64,000 nucleotides of DNA from Actinomycetota bacterium (lineage in GTDB: Bacteria; Actinomycetota; Acidimicrobiia; Acidimicrobiales; Ilumatobacteraceae). Where the stretch lies: contig CAUJET010000029.1 of assembly GCA_963169665.1 (NCBI GenBank), positions 28,357 through 92,356 on the forward strand. The letters are read 5' to 3'. The first letter of the stretch is position 1, and every line of letters starts with the position of its first letter. The notes beneath the pieces are model-generated. The model had not been told where the DNA came from. It did not search any database and saw only the letters and a program-made list of their open reading frames with translations. The position numbers and the translations under genes are program-made. Below are positions 10,333-19,025 of this stretch, in pieces.

Positions 10333-11151
10333 GTGAACCAACGCGACGAACTCGGGGCCTTCTTGCGCTCGCGGCGCGACGCGCTCACGCCGGCCGATGT
10401 CGGGCTGCCCGATCGACGGTCGCGCCGCACGCCCGGCCTGCGGCGCGAGGAGGTGTCGATGCTCGCCGGCGTGTCGGTCACCTGGTACACGTGGCTCGAA
10501 CAGGGCCGCCGGATCAACGCTTCGGTCGATGTGCTCGAGGCGTTGGCTCGAGCGCTCCTGCTCGACGATGCCGGCCGTCGCCACCTCCTCGCGCTCGCCG
10601 CGCCGGTGCCGGCGACGACCGAGGCGATCGAGCAGGCGCCCGACGCGCTCGTGCGGCTCATCTCCTCGATGGAGCCCGCACCCGCCTACGTGTTGGGGCC
10701 GCGCTGGGAGTTCCTGGCGTGGAATCGTGCGCAGGCACGGCTGTACCCGATGATCGAGCGGTTGGCCGAGCAGGACCGGAACCTGCTGTGGGTGATCTTC
10801 GCCGAACCGAGCGCCCGCGGGCTGCTGGTCGACTGGCCGGTCCAAGCGCGCCGCATCCTCGCCGAGTTCCGCGCCGGGACGGCGACGTTGCGCACCGATC
10901 CCGGCGTCGTGTCGCTCGTCGAGCGCCTGCGGGCCACGAGCACCGAGTTCGCCGACTGGTGGGCGCAGGCCGACGTCGCCCAGTTCCAGACCCGGGTGCG
11001 CGCGTATCACCATCCCCGCGCCGGCTCGCTGGTGTTCGAGTACCAGCAGCTGACCGCGAGCGAGTGGCCGAGCCTGAAGGTCGTGTGCCAGTTGCCGGTG
11101 CCCGGCGACGACAGCGCGGCCAGGCTCGCCGCCTGGCGCGACATGGCCTGA
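10333..11151 (+). CDS. XRE-family regulator with MmyB-like ligand-binding domain
   Basis: A 272-residue transcription factor. The N-terminal helix-turn-helix spans about residues 5-85 and carries RRTPGLRREEVSMLAGVS and YTWLEQGR, hallmarks of the actinobacterial HTH/MmyB family. The C-terminal 170 residues form the PAS-like MmyB domain, with WEFLAWN and YHHPRAGSLVFEYQ. Family members often control a divergently transcribed gene. Here the divergent gene is the membrane protein/M20 pair, 190 bp away, which is its most likely target. The GTG start follows a GGGC-rich leader. Confidence 0.88.
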   Translation: MNQRDELGAFLRSRRDALTPADVGLPDRRSRRTPGLRREEVSMLAGVSVTWYTWLEQGRRINASVDVLEALARALLLDDAGRRHLLALAAPVPATTEAIEQAPDALVRLISSMEPAPAYVLGPRWEFLAWNRAQARLYPMIERLAEQDRNLLWVIFAEPSARGLLVDWPVQARRILAEFRAGTATLRTDPGVVSLVERLRATSTEFADWWAQADVAQFQTRVRAYHHPRAGSLVFEYQQLTASEWPSLKVVCQLPVPGDDSAARLAAWRDMA

Positions 11152-11201
11152 CACCGGCGCGCCGCCCCTCGTGAACGGGGCACGTGTGGCATGGTGACGA
11201 C

Positions 11202-11603
11202 ATGGTCGAGGTTCGAGACGAGATCCCGGCGGTCGACGAGTTCTGCGACCTGCGCATCGCCGCAGGCCTGTCGGCGATGGACCGCGCCGCCGCAGCCGTG
11301 GCGCTCCCCCGCTCACTGCACGCCGTCACGATCCGCGAGGACGGCGTGCTGATCGGAATGGGTCGCGTGGTGGGCGACGGCCTGCACGTGCAGGTGACCG
11401 ACATCGCCGTCCACCCCGACCGTCAGGGCGAGGGACTGTCGCGACTGGTGCTCGACTCGATCATGCGTCACCTCGCGAGCCTGCCGCGCAGCACGATCGT
11501 CACCCTGTTCGCCGACGTCGACTGGCTGTACCAGAAGTTCGGCTTCGCCGTCCCGAACGCCTCCGTCGGGATGATGCTGAAGCAGTGGCCCGAACGGGCC
11601 TGA
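11202..11603 (+). CDS. GNAT-family N-acetyltransferase
   Basis: A 133-residue acyl-CoA-dependent acetyltransferase. The acetyl-CoA pyrophosphate loop is DIAVHPDRQGEGLSRLVL and the C-terminal FYQKFGF-like motif appears as LYQKFGFAVP. The size and layout match the single-domain GNAT group that acetylates small amines or aminoglycoside-like molecules. An in-frame GTG 18 bp upstream is possible, but the ATG at 11202 aligns better with the family start. The substrate cannot be inferred. Confidence 0.85.
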   Translation: MVEVRDEIPAVDEFCDLRIAAGLSAMDRAAAAVALPRSLHAVTIREDGVLIGMGRVVGDGLHVQVTDIAVHPDRQGEGLSRLVLDSIMRHLASLPRSTIVTLFADVDWLYQKFGFAVPNASVGMMLKQWPERA

Positions 11604-11607
11604 CCGG

Positions 11608-11931
11608 TCAGTGTTCGAGTGCCGACCTCGGCCGTGACACCGGCGCGGCGGCGGCACCGTCGGTGTCGATCTCGATCATCCGCTCGAACACGAACTCGTG
11701 CTTCAGGAACGACACGTCGCGCTCGTGGCCGGGGATGGGCGGCGTGAGCGCCGACATCTGGAGCAGGCGCCATCCGTCGACCAGCGCAGCGGTGCCGGTG
11801 CCGTACGGCGGATCCTGCTCGGGCTGCGGGCCGGCGCCGGCCGTCCCGTCGTGGAACGCCCATCCGAGCACTCGCGCCTCGAGCGTCGGGCTGGCGAGCC
11901 ACAGCATGAGCACCTGCTGACGGGCGCTCAC
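11608..11931 (-). CDS. Small protein translationally coupled to the PhyH oxygenase
   Basis: A 107-residue soluble protein of unknown function. It begins at a GTG that overlaps the stop codon of the upstream PhyH-type oxygenase (GTGA at 11928-11931), so the two are made together. Conserved-looking elements are WAFHDGT, PPYGTGTAALVDGWRLLQ and HERDVSFLKHEFVFER. No cysteine or histidine cluster is evident. It might be a partner or chaperone of the oxygenase, which is inference from coupling alone. Confidence 0.7.
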   Translation of the reverse strand: MSARQQVLMLWLASPTLEARVLGWAFHDGTAGAGPQPEQDPPYGTGTAALVDGWRLLQMSALTPPIPGHERDVSFLKHEFVFERMIEIDTDGAAAAPVSRPRSALEH

Positions 11932-12836
11932 GGCGTCACCAACGCAGCGCGACGCTCGGTGCGTGTGAGGTACCAGTCGACGTCGAAGTCGGGATCGCCC
12001 GTGAGGTAGCGCCACAGGTGGGCGCGCTGCACCGTCTCGAGCCGGTGGGCCGACGGCTCGTACCAGCCCTCCGAGCCGCGCAGCGTGGCGGCCACCATGC
12101 CCGGGTCCATGCGGGCCCAGATGTGATCGTCGTTGCGGTTCTTCGCGTCGAGGTCGCTGGTGTCCCACAGCCGCACCTGAGGCACGGTGGGGTTGAGACG
12201 CAGCTTGCCCATCACACGGTCGCGGCTGCCGTGGTTGGGGGCACCTGCGTGCCACAGCCCCTGGTGGAAGATCACCACGGTGCCCGCGTCGCCGCTGAAG
12301 AACTGCTCGCCCGCGAGATGGTGGTAGCGGGCGACGTCGTCCATGTTCACCCGTCGCAGGTGGCTGCCGGGCACGAACCGGGTGCCGCCCTCGCGAGGGG
12401 CCACGTCGTGCGGGAACCAGAACAGCTGGATGTCGAACGCCGGCCCCTGGTCGATGATCGCGTCGCAGTGCAACCCCTGTGCGTGGAGGTCGCCGGCGGT
12501 CTTGATGTGGACGAAGTGGTGGTCGACCACGGGACCGGCACCGACGAGCGAGGCGATCGCACCGGCGACGGCCGGCACGCGCACCATCCGGCCGAACGCG
12601 GAGTCGGCGGCGTAGGCCTCGGTGACGACCGTGCCCGAGCGTGGCAGCGGCGCCTCGCCCTCGTCGCGTTCGCCGGTGACGCCGCGGAACTCGTCGACCC
12701 AGGACCGGAACAGTGAGGGCAGTTCCTCCATGGCCTGTTCGTTCACCTCCGGGGGCACGACGGCGTCGAGCCGGAGGAACCCGCGGGCGACGAAGCTCGC
12801 CATCTGGTCGGTGGTCAGCAGCGGAAGTGCGTCCAT
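11928..12836 (-). CDS. Phytanoyl-CoA dioxygenase (PhyH)-family Fe(II)/2-oxoglutarate oxygenase
   Basis: A 302-residue cupin-fold oxygenase. The iron facial triad is intact: the HxD pair H123/D125 (GLHCDAII) and the distal His in GLWHAG at about 196. Conserved FVPGSH (about 154-159) supports the family. Members hydroxylate acyl-CoAs or secondary metabolites with 2-oxoglutarate as co-substrate. A longer frame from 12983 has unlikely low-complexity sequence, so the ATG at 12836 (MDALPLLTTDQ) is chosen. It is coupled downstream to the 107-residue protein. Confidence 0.88.
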   Translation of the reverse strand: MDALPLLTTDQMASFVARGFLRLDAVVPPEVNEQAMEELPSLFRSWVDEFRGVTGERDEGEAPLPRSGTVVTEAYAADSAFGRMVRVPAVAGAIASLVGAGPVVDHHFVHIKTAGDLHAQGLHCDAIIDQGPAFDIQLFWFPHDVAPREGGTRFVPGSHLRRVNMDDVARYHHLAGEQFFSGDAGTVVIFHQGLWHAGAPNHGSRDRVMGKLRLNPTVPQVRLWDTSDLDAKNRNDDHIWARMDPGMVAATLRGSEGWYEPSAHRLETVQRAHLWRYLTGDPDFDVDWYLTRTERRAALVTP

Positions 12837-12903
12837 GGACTCTTCGTCTACCTCATCCGGGCACCCCGTGTCAGCACCGGACGCGGGTCGACCCCCTCCT
12901 GGG

Positions 12904-14094
12904 TCAGCCGGCGGGGACGGATTCGGGCGCCGGGGTGACGGACGGGCGCTCGTTGAACATCGAGCCGGCGAACACACGGGCACCGACGATGAGCACGAGC
13001 ATCGCCGTGGCGGCCACGCCGTAGGCCACGGCCCGGCCGTGTGCGTCGTCCAGCGAGCCGGCCATCAGGGCCGCGACGCCGCCGGTGAGGGTCTGGACGC
13101 CGCCGAGGAGACCTTGGGCGCCCGCCTGCCGCTCGGCCGGTGCGACGAGACCGACCGCGACGCCCGAGCTCGACACGGTGAGGCCGTCGCAGATGGCGTG
13201 CACCATCGAGATCCAGAAGATGAAGATGCCGGACGGCGCGTTGCCGTAGAGCACGAGGAACAGGGCACCGGCGCACAGGCCGAGCGTGCCGACGCGGAAC
13301 GGGCCCACACGCTGGGCGAGCCGGCCGCCGATCGAGCCGAGGAAGAACATCGGCACGGCGAACATCACGATGCCGAGGTTGGCGATCCATTCGGCGGTGT
13401 CGAGGTCGTCGAGCACGATCACCCAGAGTGCGTCGAAGGTGCCGATCATGAAGAACACCGCCGACCCCATGCAGAGCGCCGCGACGTACGGGCGGATGCG
13501 CAACAGGTCGAACGCGAATCGGCCCTCGGCGCCCGCCTCGACCTGGCGTTCCTCGACGTGGACGCGCACGAGCATCGGCACGAACGCGAGCGTGACGACG
13601 GCGATCACGAGGAACGGCGCGGCGATGCCGAAGGGTCCGACGAGGACGGCGGAGATGGCCGGGCCCGTGGCGAACCCAGCGACGTCGGCGGCCAGCAGCG
13701 TGCCGACATTGCTGCCCAAGTTCTCGCGGTCGGCGAGGATGACGATGCGGCGGACGGCGGGCAACGCCGTGCCCGCGCCCAGCCCCATCACCACGCGGGC
13801 GATGAGCAGGACCAGGACGTCCTTGCCGACAGCCATCAGCAGCAAGCCGAGCACCTCGGCGACGATGCCGATCATCACGAGGCGCTTGGCGTGGCCGCGG
13901 TCGGCCATCGGGGCGACGAGCACCTGGGCGAGGAACGAGGTGAAGAAGCCGGCGGCGACCACGGCGCCGAGCGCGCCGGCGGAGATGCCGTACTCGTCGC
14001 GGAAGTCGTCGAGCACGGTGAACATCACGCCGTAGCCGGCGGCGAAGGTGGCGGTGAGCGCGCCGCAGGACAGGACGAGGCGGCGCGAGGGCAT
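12904..14094 (-). CDS. Major facilitator superfamily transporter
   Basis: A 396-residue polytopic protein with twelve predicted helices. The loop 2-3 MFS signature is present as APMADRGHAKRLVMIG near residues 61-76, and MGLGAGTALPAVRR marks helix 4. It looks like an exporter-type MFS with a short cytoplasmic central loop (about 175-195). The substrate is unknown. It sits between the PhyH gene and the SDR gene on the same strand, 68 bp and 10 bp apart, so an SDR-MFS-PhyH transcription unit is plausible. Confidence 0.88.
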   Translation of the reverse strand: MPSRRLVLSCGALTATFAAGYGVMFTVLDDFRDEYGISAGALGAVVAAGFFTSFLAQVLVAPMADRGHAKRLVMIGIVAEVLGLLLMAVGKDVLVLLIARVVMGLGAGTALPAVRRIVILADRENLGSNVGTLLAADVAGFATGPAISAVLVGPFGIAAPFLVIAVVTLAFVPMLVRVHVEERQVEAGAEGRFAFDLLRIRPYVAALCMGSAVFFMIGTFDALWVIVLDDLDTAEWIANLGIVMFAVPMFFLGSIGGRLAQRVGPFRVGTLGLCAGALFLVLYGNAPSGIFIFWISMVHAICDGLTVSSSGVAVGLVAPAERQAGAQGLLGGVQTLTGGVAALMAGSLDDAHGRAVAYGVAATAMLVLIVGARVFAGSMFNERPSVTPAPESVPAG

Positions 14095-14103
14095 GGTTCG
14101 ACG

Positions 14104-14898
14104 CTAGCGGCGGCCCTCGTCGAGCAGCGAGTGGGTTCGCTCCTCCACATGGGTGAGCAGCTCGGGGTGGGTGATGATCCAGAACCGGTCGTCGACGATC
14201 GCGTCGTGGACATGGTCGGCGACGATCGTGGCGTCGATGCCGACCATGTTGGTCACCTGCGAGTTGGCCGCACGGGCGCCCGGGTTGCGGGTCGGGTTGC
14301 GCAGCTCCGCCGGCCGGTTGCGTTGACTCTGGAAGATGTTGGTGTTCACGACGCCGGGGCACAACACGCTGACGCCCACGCCGGAGCCGCGCAGTTCGGC
14401 CGCCAGGGTCTCGCTGATGCCGACGACGGCGTACTTCGACGCGTTGTACGGCCCGATGCCGGGCCAGGCGGTGAGCCCGGCCATCGACGCCGTGTTGACG
14501 ACATGACCGCCGTCGTCGTTCGCCAGGAGCAACGGCAGGAAGGCGTGCAGACCGTGGATGACGCCCCAAAGGTTGACGTCGAGCACCCACTTCCAGTCGT
14601 TGAGCGTGGCGGTCGCGATCACACCGCCGCCACCGACGCCCGCGTTGTTGCACAGCACGTGGACCGTGCCGAACCGTTCGACGCTCGCGTCCGCCAGTGC
14701 CTGCACGCTCGCCGCATCCGCGACGTCGGTGCGGATGCCGACCACGCCGAGTTCGGCGGCCGTCGTCTGCAACGCCTCGTCCTCGACGTCGGCGATCACG
14801 ACGTGCATCCCGGCATCGACGAACCGCTTCGCCATCGCCCGGCCGATGCCGGAGGCACCGCCCGTCACGACTGCCACGCGTCCTGCCATCTCCTGCAT
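14104..14898 (-). CDS. Short-chain dehydrogenase/reductase
   Basis: A 264-residue classical SDR. The cofactor glycine motif TGGASGIG is at about residues 13-20. Asp in IADVED favours NAD(H). NNAG is followed by the catalytic Ser and YNASK motif near 150-160. It oxidises or reduces a small alcohol/ketone. The ATG at 14898 has a GGGGGA ribosome site; a second ATG nine bases later is too close to its own GGAG. A remnant of a carotenoid oxygenase lies upstream on the same strand. Confidence 0.9.
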   Translation of the reverse strand: MQEMAGRVAVVTGGASGIGRAMAKRFVDAGMHVVIADVEDEALQTTAAELGVVGIRTDVADAASVQALADASVERFGTVHVLCNNAGVGGGGVIATATLNDWKWVLDVNLWGVIHGLHAFLPLLLANDDGGHVVNTASMAGLTAWPGIGPYNASKYAVVGISETLAAELRGSGVGVSVLCPGVVNTNIFQSQRNRPAELRNPTRNPGARAANSQVTNMVGIDATIVADHVHDAIVDDRFWIITHPELLTHVEERTHSLLDEGRR

Positions 14899-15056
14899 GA
14901 TCCCCCGCTTCGTCCGCTGGTCGTCGGTTGCCGTCCGGTGTCGTCCGTCGGCACCCGAGGTGCCCGGCTGTCCGATACGTCCCGTCGACGAGTATGCACC
15001 CCACCGGCACCGCGACGGGACCCGGGCGCCTCCGGCCGACACCGGCGACAGGTGGA

Positions 15057-15272
15057 TCAGGCCGTGGGCGAGCAGATGCCGTGGAAGCCGGACGGAGCCC
15101 GCTGCGGGAGCTCGGCCGCGGCGATCGGGCCGGCGCCGAAGTCGCTGGCGTCGACGGCGATCAGGTCGCTGCCGTCCCGTGTCGCGTCGTCGACGACCGA
15201 CAGCACGTACTCTCCGCACAGGGATGCCTCGTGGCAGTCGCCGGCCCTGCTGATGGGCGCGGGCGTCTCCCG
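15057..15272 (-). pseudogene. C-terminal fragment of a carotenoid cleavage oxygenase (RPE65 family)
   Basis: An open frame of 71 codons with no start, bounded upstream by an in-frame TGA at 15273-15275 and ending in TGA at 15057-15059. It reads GEYVLSVVDDATRDGSDLIA, then VDASDFGAGPIAA and LPQRAPSGFHG. These follow the conserved C-terminus of carotenoid oxygenases, where the stretch S(D/E)L-V-LDA-D--GPVA precedes the final iron-ligand His in P-GFHG. The rest of the roughly 480-residue protein is absent, because the start of the divergent 15290 gene lies immediately upstream. Codon third positions are still GC-rich, so truncation looks recent. Assignment is by motif memory, not by a search. Confidence 0.6.
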
Positions 15273-15289
15273 TCACTAGCGTCGGCAGG

Positions 15290-16324
15290 GTGACCGATCA
15301 GCAGCACCGCACCGCGCTCGTGTACACCGAGGCCGAACTCCTGGCAGACCACGAGTACGAACGCCCCCACGTCGTTGCCGGTCGCCGGATGCACGGCGGG
15401 TTCCTCGCCGACGGCACGTACCAGCCGCCGCGGGCACTCGTGCGCGAGCCGGCGCTCGACGCGTGGGCCGAGGCCCTCGAGTCACGGGGCGGCGCGCTGC
15501 TCGATGCGCACGCATCGTTGCTCGGCGGCGTTCGCCTCCCGAACGTCGAGCAGGGCCGGGTGTTGCTGCGCCACGGGCTCGGCGAGACGTTCTGGAACAG
15601 CCTCACGATCACCGGCAAGATCGAGGCGAAGGGGCGGCTCCTCGCGGAGATGACGTTCCCCGATCTGCAGCCGCACATCGTCGAGGACATCTCGCAGATG
15701 GCGATCGGCCACCTCGGCACGGGCCTGCTGTACGCCCACGGGATCGACGAGGGCGGCCTGCCTGCCGAGGGCATCGGAGGCCACGACGTGATGTGGTTCG
15801 TGGCCCGCGATCTGGCCTTCGGCGAGGGCACCTACCCGGATGTCGAGCCGCCCGAGAGCATCGCCCGACCCGAGGCGGGCACCAGGTTCATCCCCGAGGT
15901 CGAGCCGATCGTGGAAGGGCTGCTGTCGTTGCTCGCCAACCTGCTGATCATCGAGTTCCGCGCCGAGCTCGGCTTTGCCGAGGCGCAGCAGCTGTTGCGC
16001 ACCCCCGACCTGTTCGCCGACCGGCGCAGCGACGCCGAGGAGGCGGCCGAGATCATCGGCCGGATCCGGGCCGACGAGGAGATCCATGTTCGTTCGCTAC
16101 GCATCTACCTCGGCGAGCTGGCGCACGTCCGGTTCCGCACGGTCGACGGCGGGTCGATGCCGGGCGCCGAGGTGATCGGCAGGTTCTGGGACGGGCTCGT
16201 CCACTGGGCGACCGTCGAGCAGCCGCGTCTCGCCGCAGCGCAGCAGCGTCAGCTGATCGAGGCACGCATCGCCCGCCACCCCGATGCGGCGGCGGTGCTG
16301 GCCGCGTTCGACGCCGCGGCATAG
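15290..16324 (+). CDS. Conserved protein of unknown function, possibly ferritin-like
   Basis: A 344-residue soluble, mainly helical protein starting at GTG. Helices around 120-150 (HIVEDISQMAIGHLGTGLLY) and 205-265 carry Glu and His in positions that resemble a di-iron four-helix bundle: IIEFRAELGF and ADEEIHVRSLRIYLGEL. I infer a possible ferritin-like metal or radical site but cannot prove it. No signal peptide is seen. The gene is followed after 81 bp by an acyl-CoA dehydrogenase on the same strand, so a role in lipid or hydrocarbon metabolism is conceivable. Confidence 0.7.
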   Translation: MTDQQHRTALVYTEAELLADHEYERPHVVAGRRMHGGFLADGTYQPPRALVREPALDAWAEALESRGGALLDAHASLLGGVRLPNVEQGRVLLRHGLGETFWNSLTITGKIEAKGRLLAEMTFPDLQPHIVEDISQMAIGHLGTGLLYAHGIDEGGLPAEGIGGHDVMWFVARDLAFGEGTYPDVEPPESIARPEAGTRFIPEVEPIVEGLLSLLANLLIIEFRAELGFAEAQQLLRTPDLFADRRSDAEEAAEIIGRIRADEEIHVRSLRIYLGELAHVRFRTVDGGSMPGAEVIGRFWDGLVHWATVEQPRLAAAQQRQLIEARIARHPDAAAVLAAFDAAA

Positions 16325-16405
16325 CCGGGCCCGGCGACCGACGTCGCTGCCACGCCGGCAGGGCCGGGGTTGGATGCCACGTCCACCGATCGCGAGACTG
16401 CAGGT

Positions 16406-17620
16406 ATGACCGACACCACCACCAGCACGGACGCCGATCTCGCCCGCGTGGAGGCAGCGCTCGACGAGCTGTTGCGCACGCACGATCCGAAGTCGATGGA
16501 CAACATCGCCTTCCGCGGCGCCCGCTACGACGCCGGCCTGGCGTGGGTGCACTTCCCGGTGGGCTGCGGTGGGCTCGGTGCGCGCCCCGAACTCAACCGG
16601 TTGGTGGAGGAGCGTGTCCGCAAGGCCGGCGCCGCGCCACAGGATCCCGCGACGTTCTTCATCGCGCTCGCCGGTCCCACCATCGCGACGCACGGGTCGG
16701 ACGAGGCCAAGCAGCGCTTCCTGCGACCGATGTTCACCGGCGAGGAGAAGTGGTGCCAGCTGTTCAGCGAGCCGGGCGCCGGCAGCGACTTCGCGGGCCT
16801 CGGCTCCCGTGCCGTGCGCGACGGCGAGGAATGGGTCGTCAACGGCCAGAAGGTGTGGAACACGCTGGCCCACCTCGGCGATTGGGGCATGTTGGTCGCG
16901 CGCACCGATCCCGATCAGCCCAAGCACAAGGGCATGACCTACTTCGCGCTCGACATGCGCGCACCCGGGGTCGAGGTGCGTCCGCTCCGCCAGATCACCG
17001 GTGAGGCGGAGTTCAACGAGGTCTACATGACCGACGCACGCGTCCCCGACGCCCACCGCATCGGTGACGTCGGCGAGGGATGGCGTGTGGCGCTGACGAC
17101 GCTCATGAACGAGCGGTCCGCGATCGGCAGCGGCAGCGGCGGCGCTCGCCGCAAGGGTCCGATCGATGTCGCCCTGCAGATCTGGAAGGAGCTGCCGGAG
17201 GACGCCCGCACCGGCGCCAAGCGCGACGCGCTGATGAAGCTGTACTGCTCGGCCGAGGCCCAGCGCCTCACCAACGCCCGCGCCGCCCAACGGGCCAAGG
17301 CGGGCAACCCCGGTCCCGAGATGTCGATCGCCAAGCTGGCGATGGCCGAGTTCAACAAGAAGGTCACCGAGTTCTCGATCGATCTGCTCGGCGCCGACGG
17401 CCTGGTGGGCTACGACTACACGTTCCGCCGTCCGGACAACCTCTCGGTCGACGGCATGGAAAACGGTATCCGCCACTCGTTCCTGCGTGCCCGGGCCAAC
17501 TCGATCGAAGGTGGTACCAGCGAGATCATGCGCAACATCCTCGGCGAGCAGGTGCTCGGCCTGCCCGGCGAACCACGGGTCGACAAGGACCTGCCGTGGA
17601 GCAAGGTGCCTCGCAGCTGA
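16406..17620 (+). CDS. Acyl-CoA dehydrogenase
   Basis: A 404-residue FAD enzyme of the actinobacterial FadE group, which introduces a double bond into acyl-CoA thioesters. Family blocks are LFSEPGAGSDFAGL (FAD/substrate loop), VNGQKVWNT, the GEGWRVALTTLMNER segment, and the C-terminal EGGTSEIMRNILGEQVLGLP. All three domains are complete. The ATG at 16406 follows CAGGT. The stop codon is the first TGA of a five-copy 10-bp repeat. Chain-length preference is not readable. Confidence 0.92.
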   Translation: MTDTTTSTDADLARVEAALDELLRTHDPKSMDNIAFRGARYDAGLAWVHFPVGCGGLGARPELNRLVEERVRKAGAAPQDPATFFIALAGPTIATHGSDEAKQRFLRPMFTGEEKWCQLFSEPGAGSDFAGLGSRAVRDGEEWVVNGQKVWNTLAHLGDWGMLVARTDPDQPKHKGMTYFALDMRAPGVEVRPLRQITGEAEFNEVYMTDARVPDAHRIGDVGEGWRVALTTLMNERSAIGSGSGGARRKGPIDVALQIWKELPEDARTGAKRDALMKLYCSAEAQRLTNARAAQRAKAGNPGPEMSIAKLAMAEFNKKVTEFSIDLLGADGLVGYDYTFRRPDNLSVDGMENGIRHSFLRARANSIEGGTSEIMRNILGEQVLGLPGEPRVDKDLPWSKVPRS

Positions 17621-17660
17621 TCGCAGCTGATCGCAGCTGATCACAGCTGATCACAGCTGA
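17611..17660 (+). repeat. Five 10-bp tandem units beginning at a stop codon
   Basis: The unit TCGCAGCTGA is perfect in three copies, and TCACAGCTGA follows in two. The first TGA is the stop codon of the acyl-CoA dehydrogenase. The others fall at 10-bp spacing, so all three reading frames are closed within 30 bases. Each unit contains the palindrome CAGCTG. Confidence 0.9.
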
Positions 17661-17681
17661 TCGGCGCGCCGTTCGGGCCGT

Positions 17682-18344
17682 TCAGCTGGCCGCGCGGCCG
17701 CCGTCGGTCGGGTCGTCGCGGACCACGCGCAACGCCTGGGTGCCACCACCGGACGTCGGCGTGTCGGTCGCTCGTCGGCGTGGCGTCGGGTCGGTCAGCA
17801 TCCAGACGAGCAGGACGCTGACGAGCTCGGGCAGATGCGTCGTCTCGTCGGTGAGCGGTACCGCGCCGCGCACCAGGTCGATCACGGCCGTGATGAGCAG
17901 CGCACCGGCCAGCACCGTCGCGACCGGCAAGACGGTGCGGGCGCGAGCCGGTCGGACGACCACCACGAGCAACGACACGCCGTAGGCGATGGAGAACGCG
18001 CCGAGGTGGCGGGCGTCGTGATTGTCGCTGTCGAACAGCGAGGGCACCGAGAGCACGATCACCTCGACGGCGACCACCACGAGCAAGGCGCGCACGATGC
18101 CCCAACGGCTCGCCCGATCGGCCATGGCCGTCAACTTCGACACCCGCCGTGACACGTCGGGCATCTCCGGAGCCGTCTGCACCGACAGCCGTCGACGGCT
18201 GCCGTCGATCGCCATGGCGAACGACCGACACGAGGCACAGCCCGCGAGATGTGCGTCGAGCAGCCGTTCGTCCACTCCGGGATCCTCGCCATCGGCCCGT
18301 GCCGAGATCGCCGTCTGCCACACGTCGCAGTCCATCGACCACAT
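17682..18344 (-). CDS. Membrane anti-sigma factor with zinc-finger (zf-HC2) domain
   Basis: A 220-residue protein. The N-terminal domain carries the zinc-binding anti-sigma motif HLAGCASC (H-x3-C-x2-C) at about 33-40. Three to four membrane helices follow between about 85 and 190, and a polar tail ends the protein. Such proteins hold an ECF sigma factor inactive until a signal reaches the membrane. The cognate sigma gene is next door but divergent, an unusual arrangement because the two are normally co-transcribed. ATG 18344 has GGGG nine bases upstream; ATG 18335 is the alternative. A sigma-type promoter lies about 50 bp upstream. Confidence 0.82.
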   Translation of the reverse strand: MWSMDCDVWQTAISARADGEDPGVDERLLDAHLAGCASCRSFAMAIDGSRRRLSVQTAPEMPDVSRRVSKLTAMADRASRWGIVRALLVVVAVEVIVLSVPSLFDSDNHDARHLGAFSIAYGVSLLVVVVRPARARTVLPVATVLAGALLITAVIDLVRGAVPLTDETTHLPELVSVLLVWMLTDPTPRRRATDTPTSGGGTQALRVVRDDPTDGGRAAS

Positions 18345-18394
18345 GGTCGCACATCCCCACCCGCGAGTTCCCGACACCGCGTCGTAGCAGCTCA

Positions 18395-18424
18395 GGGACG
18401 CCAGGACCTTCGTCACAAGTTCCG
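18395..18424 (-). promoter_or_regulatory. Putative ECF sigma promoter of the anti-sigma gene
   Basis: On the minus strand CGGAACT (18424-18418) is followed after 17 bases by CGTCCC (18400-18395). It matches the stronger copies near 19192, 21425 and 23888 except for one -10 base and one extra spacer base. The start codon is about 50 bases downstream. Confidence 0.4.
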
Positions 18425-18469
18425 CACGTATGTTGGCGATCCCGGTTCGGCTCTGCCAAGGTGGTCGTC

Positions 18470-19012
18470 GTGACGTGCCACGACGAGCTCCGCCCGCTGT
18501 TGGACGCTGCCCGTGAAGGCGACGACCATGCGGTGCGCGAGCTCGTCCGGCGCACCCAGCCGGCCCTCTGGCGGCTGTGCACGGCGCTCGGTTCGGCCGG
18601 CGAGGTCGACGATCTGGTGCAGGAGTCCTACCTGCGCGCGTTCCGGTCCCTGCCCTCCTACCGCGGCGATGCGCCGGTACAGGCGTGGTTCCTGTCGATC
18701 GCCCGTCACGTCTGCGCCGACCACGTCCGGCGGCGCACCAGGCAGCGTCGGTTGTTCGACCGCATCACCCAGTACCAGAGCACCGAACTCCGCGACGTGG
18801 CGGCCGCGCCGGTGCAGGGCGAGGCGCTCCACCAGTTCGTCGACGGACTGACCGACGAGCGACGCGAGGCCTTCGTGCTCACCCAGGTGGTGGGCCTCTC
18901 GTACGAGGAGGCCGCCGAGGTCGTCGGCTGCCCGATCGGCACGATCCGCTCGCGCGTCGCCCGCGCCCGCATCGATCTCCTCGACGCGCTTCGCGAGGCC
19001 GACGCAGTGTGA
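18470..19012 (+). CDS. ECF-type RNA polymerase sigma factor
   Basis: A 180-residue sigma-70 family protein with region 2 (about 25-95, including DDLVQESYLRAFRSLPSY and SIARHVCADHVRRR) and region 4 (about 120-175, including LSYEEAAEVVGCPIGTIRSR). There is no region 1 or 3, as in ECF sigmas. GTG 18470 follows an AAGGTGG ribosome site; GTG 18461 is less likely. It is divergent from its presumed anti-sigma factor and precedes the copper/cytochrome genes, several of which share a GGAAC-N16-CGACC promoter. Confidence 0.92.
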   Translation: MTCHDELRPLLDAAREGDDHAVRELVRRTQPALWRLCTALGSAGEVDDLVQESYLRAFRSLPSYRGDAPVQAWFLSIARHVCADHVRRRTRQRRLFDRITQYQSTELRDVAAAPVQGEALHQFVDGLTDERREAFVLTQVVGLSYEEAAEVVGCPIGTIRSRVARARIDLLDALREADAV

Positions 19013-19025
19013 TCCCGGCGGGTCG

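Noticed and set aside
12622..15279. Plus-strand open frame of 885 codons opposite MFS and SDR genes
   Set aside because: No recognisable domain and repetitive Asp/Glu/His/Arg composition; the minus-strand genes are unmistakable.
17611..17660. Possible CRISPR or origin iterons in the 10-bp repeats
   Set aside because: Units are directly abutting, with no spacers, no dnaA-like boxes and no cas or replication genes nearby.
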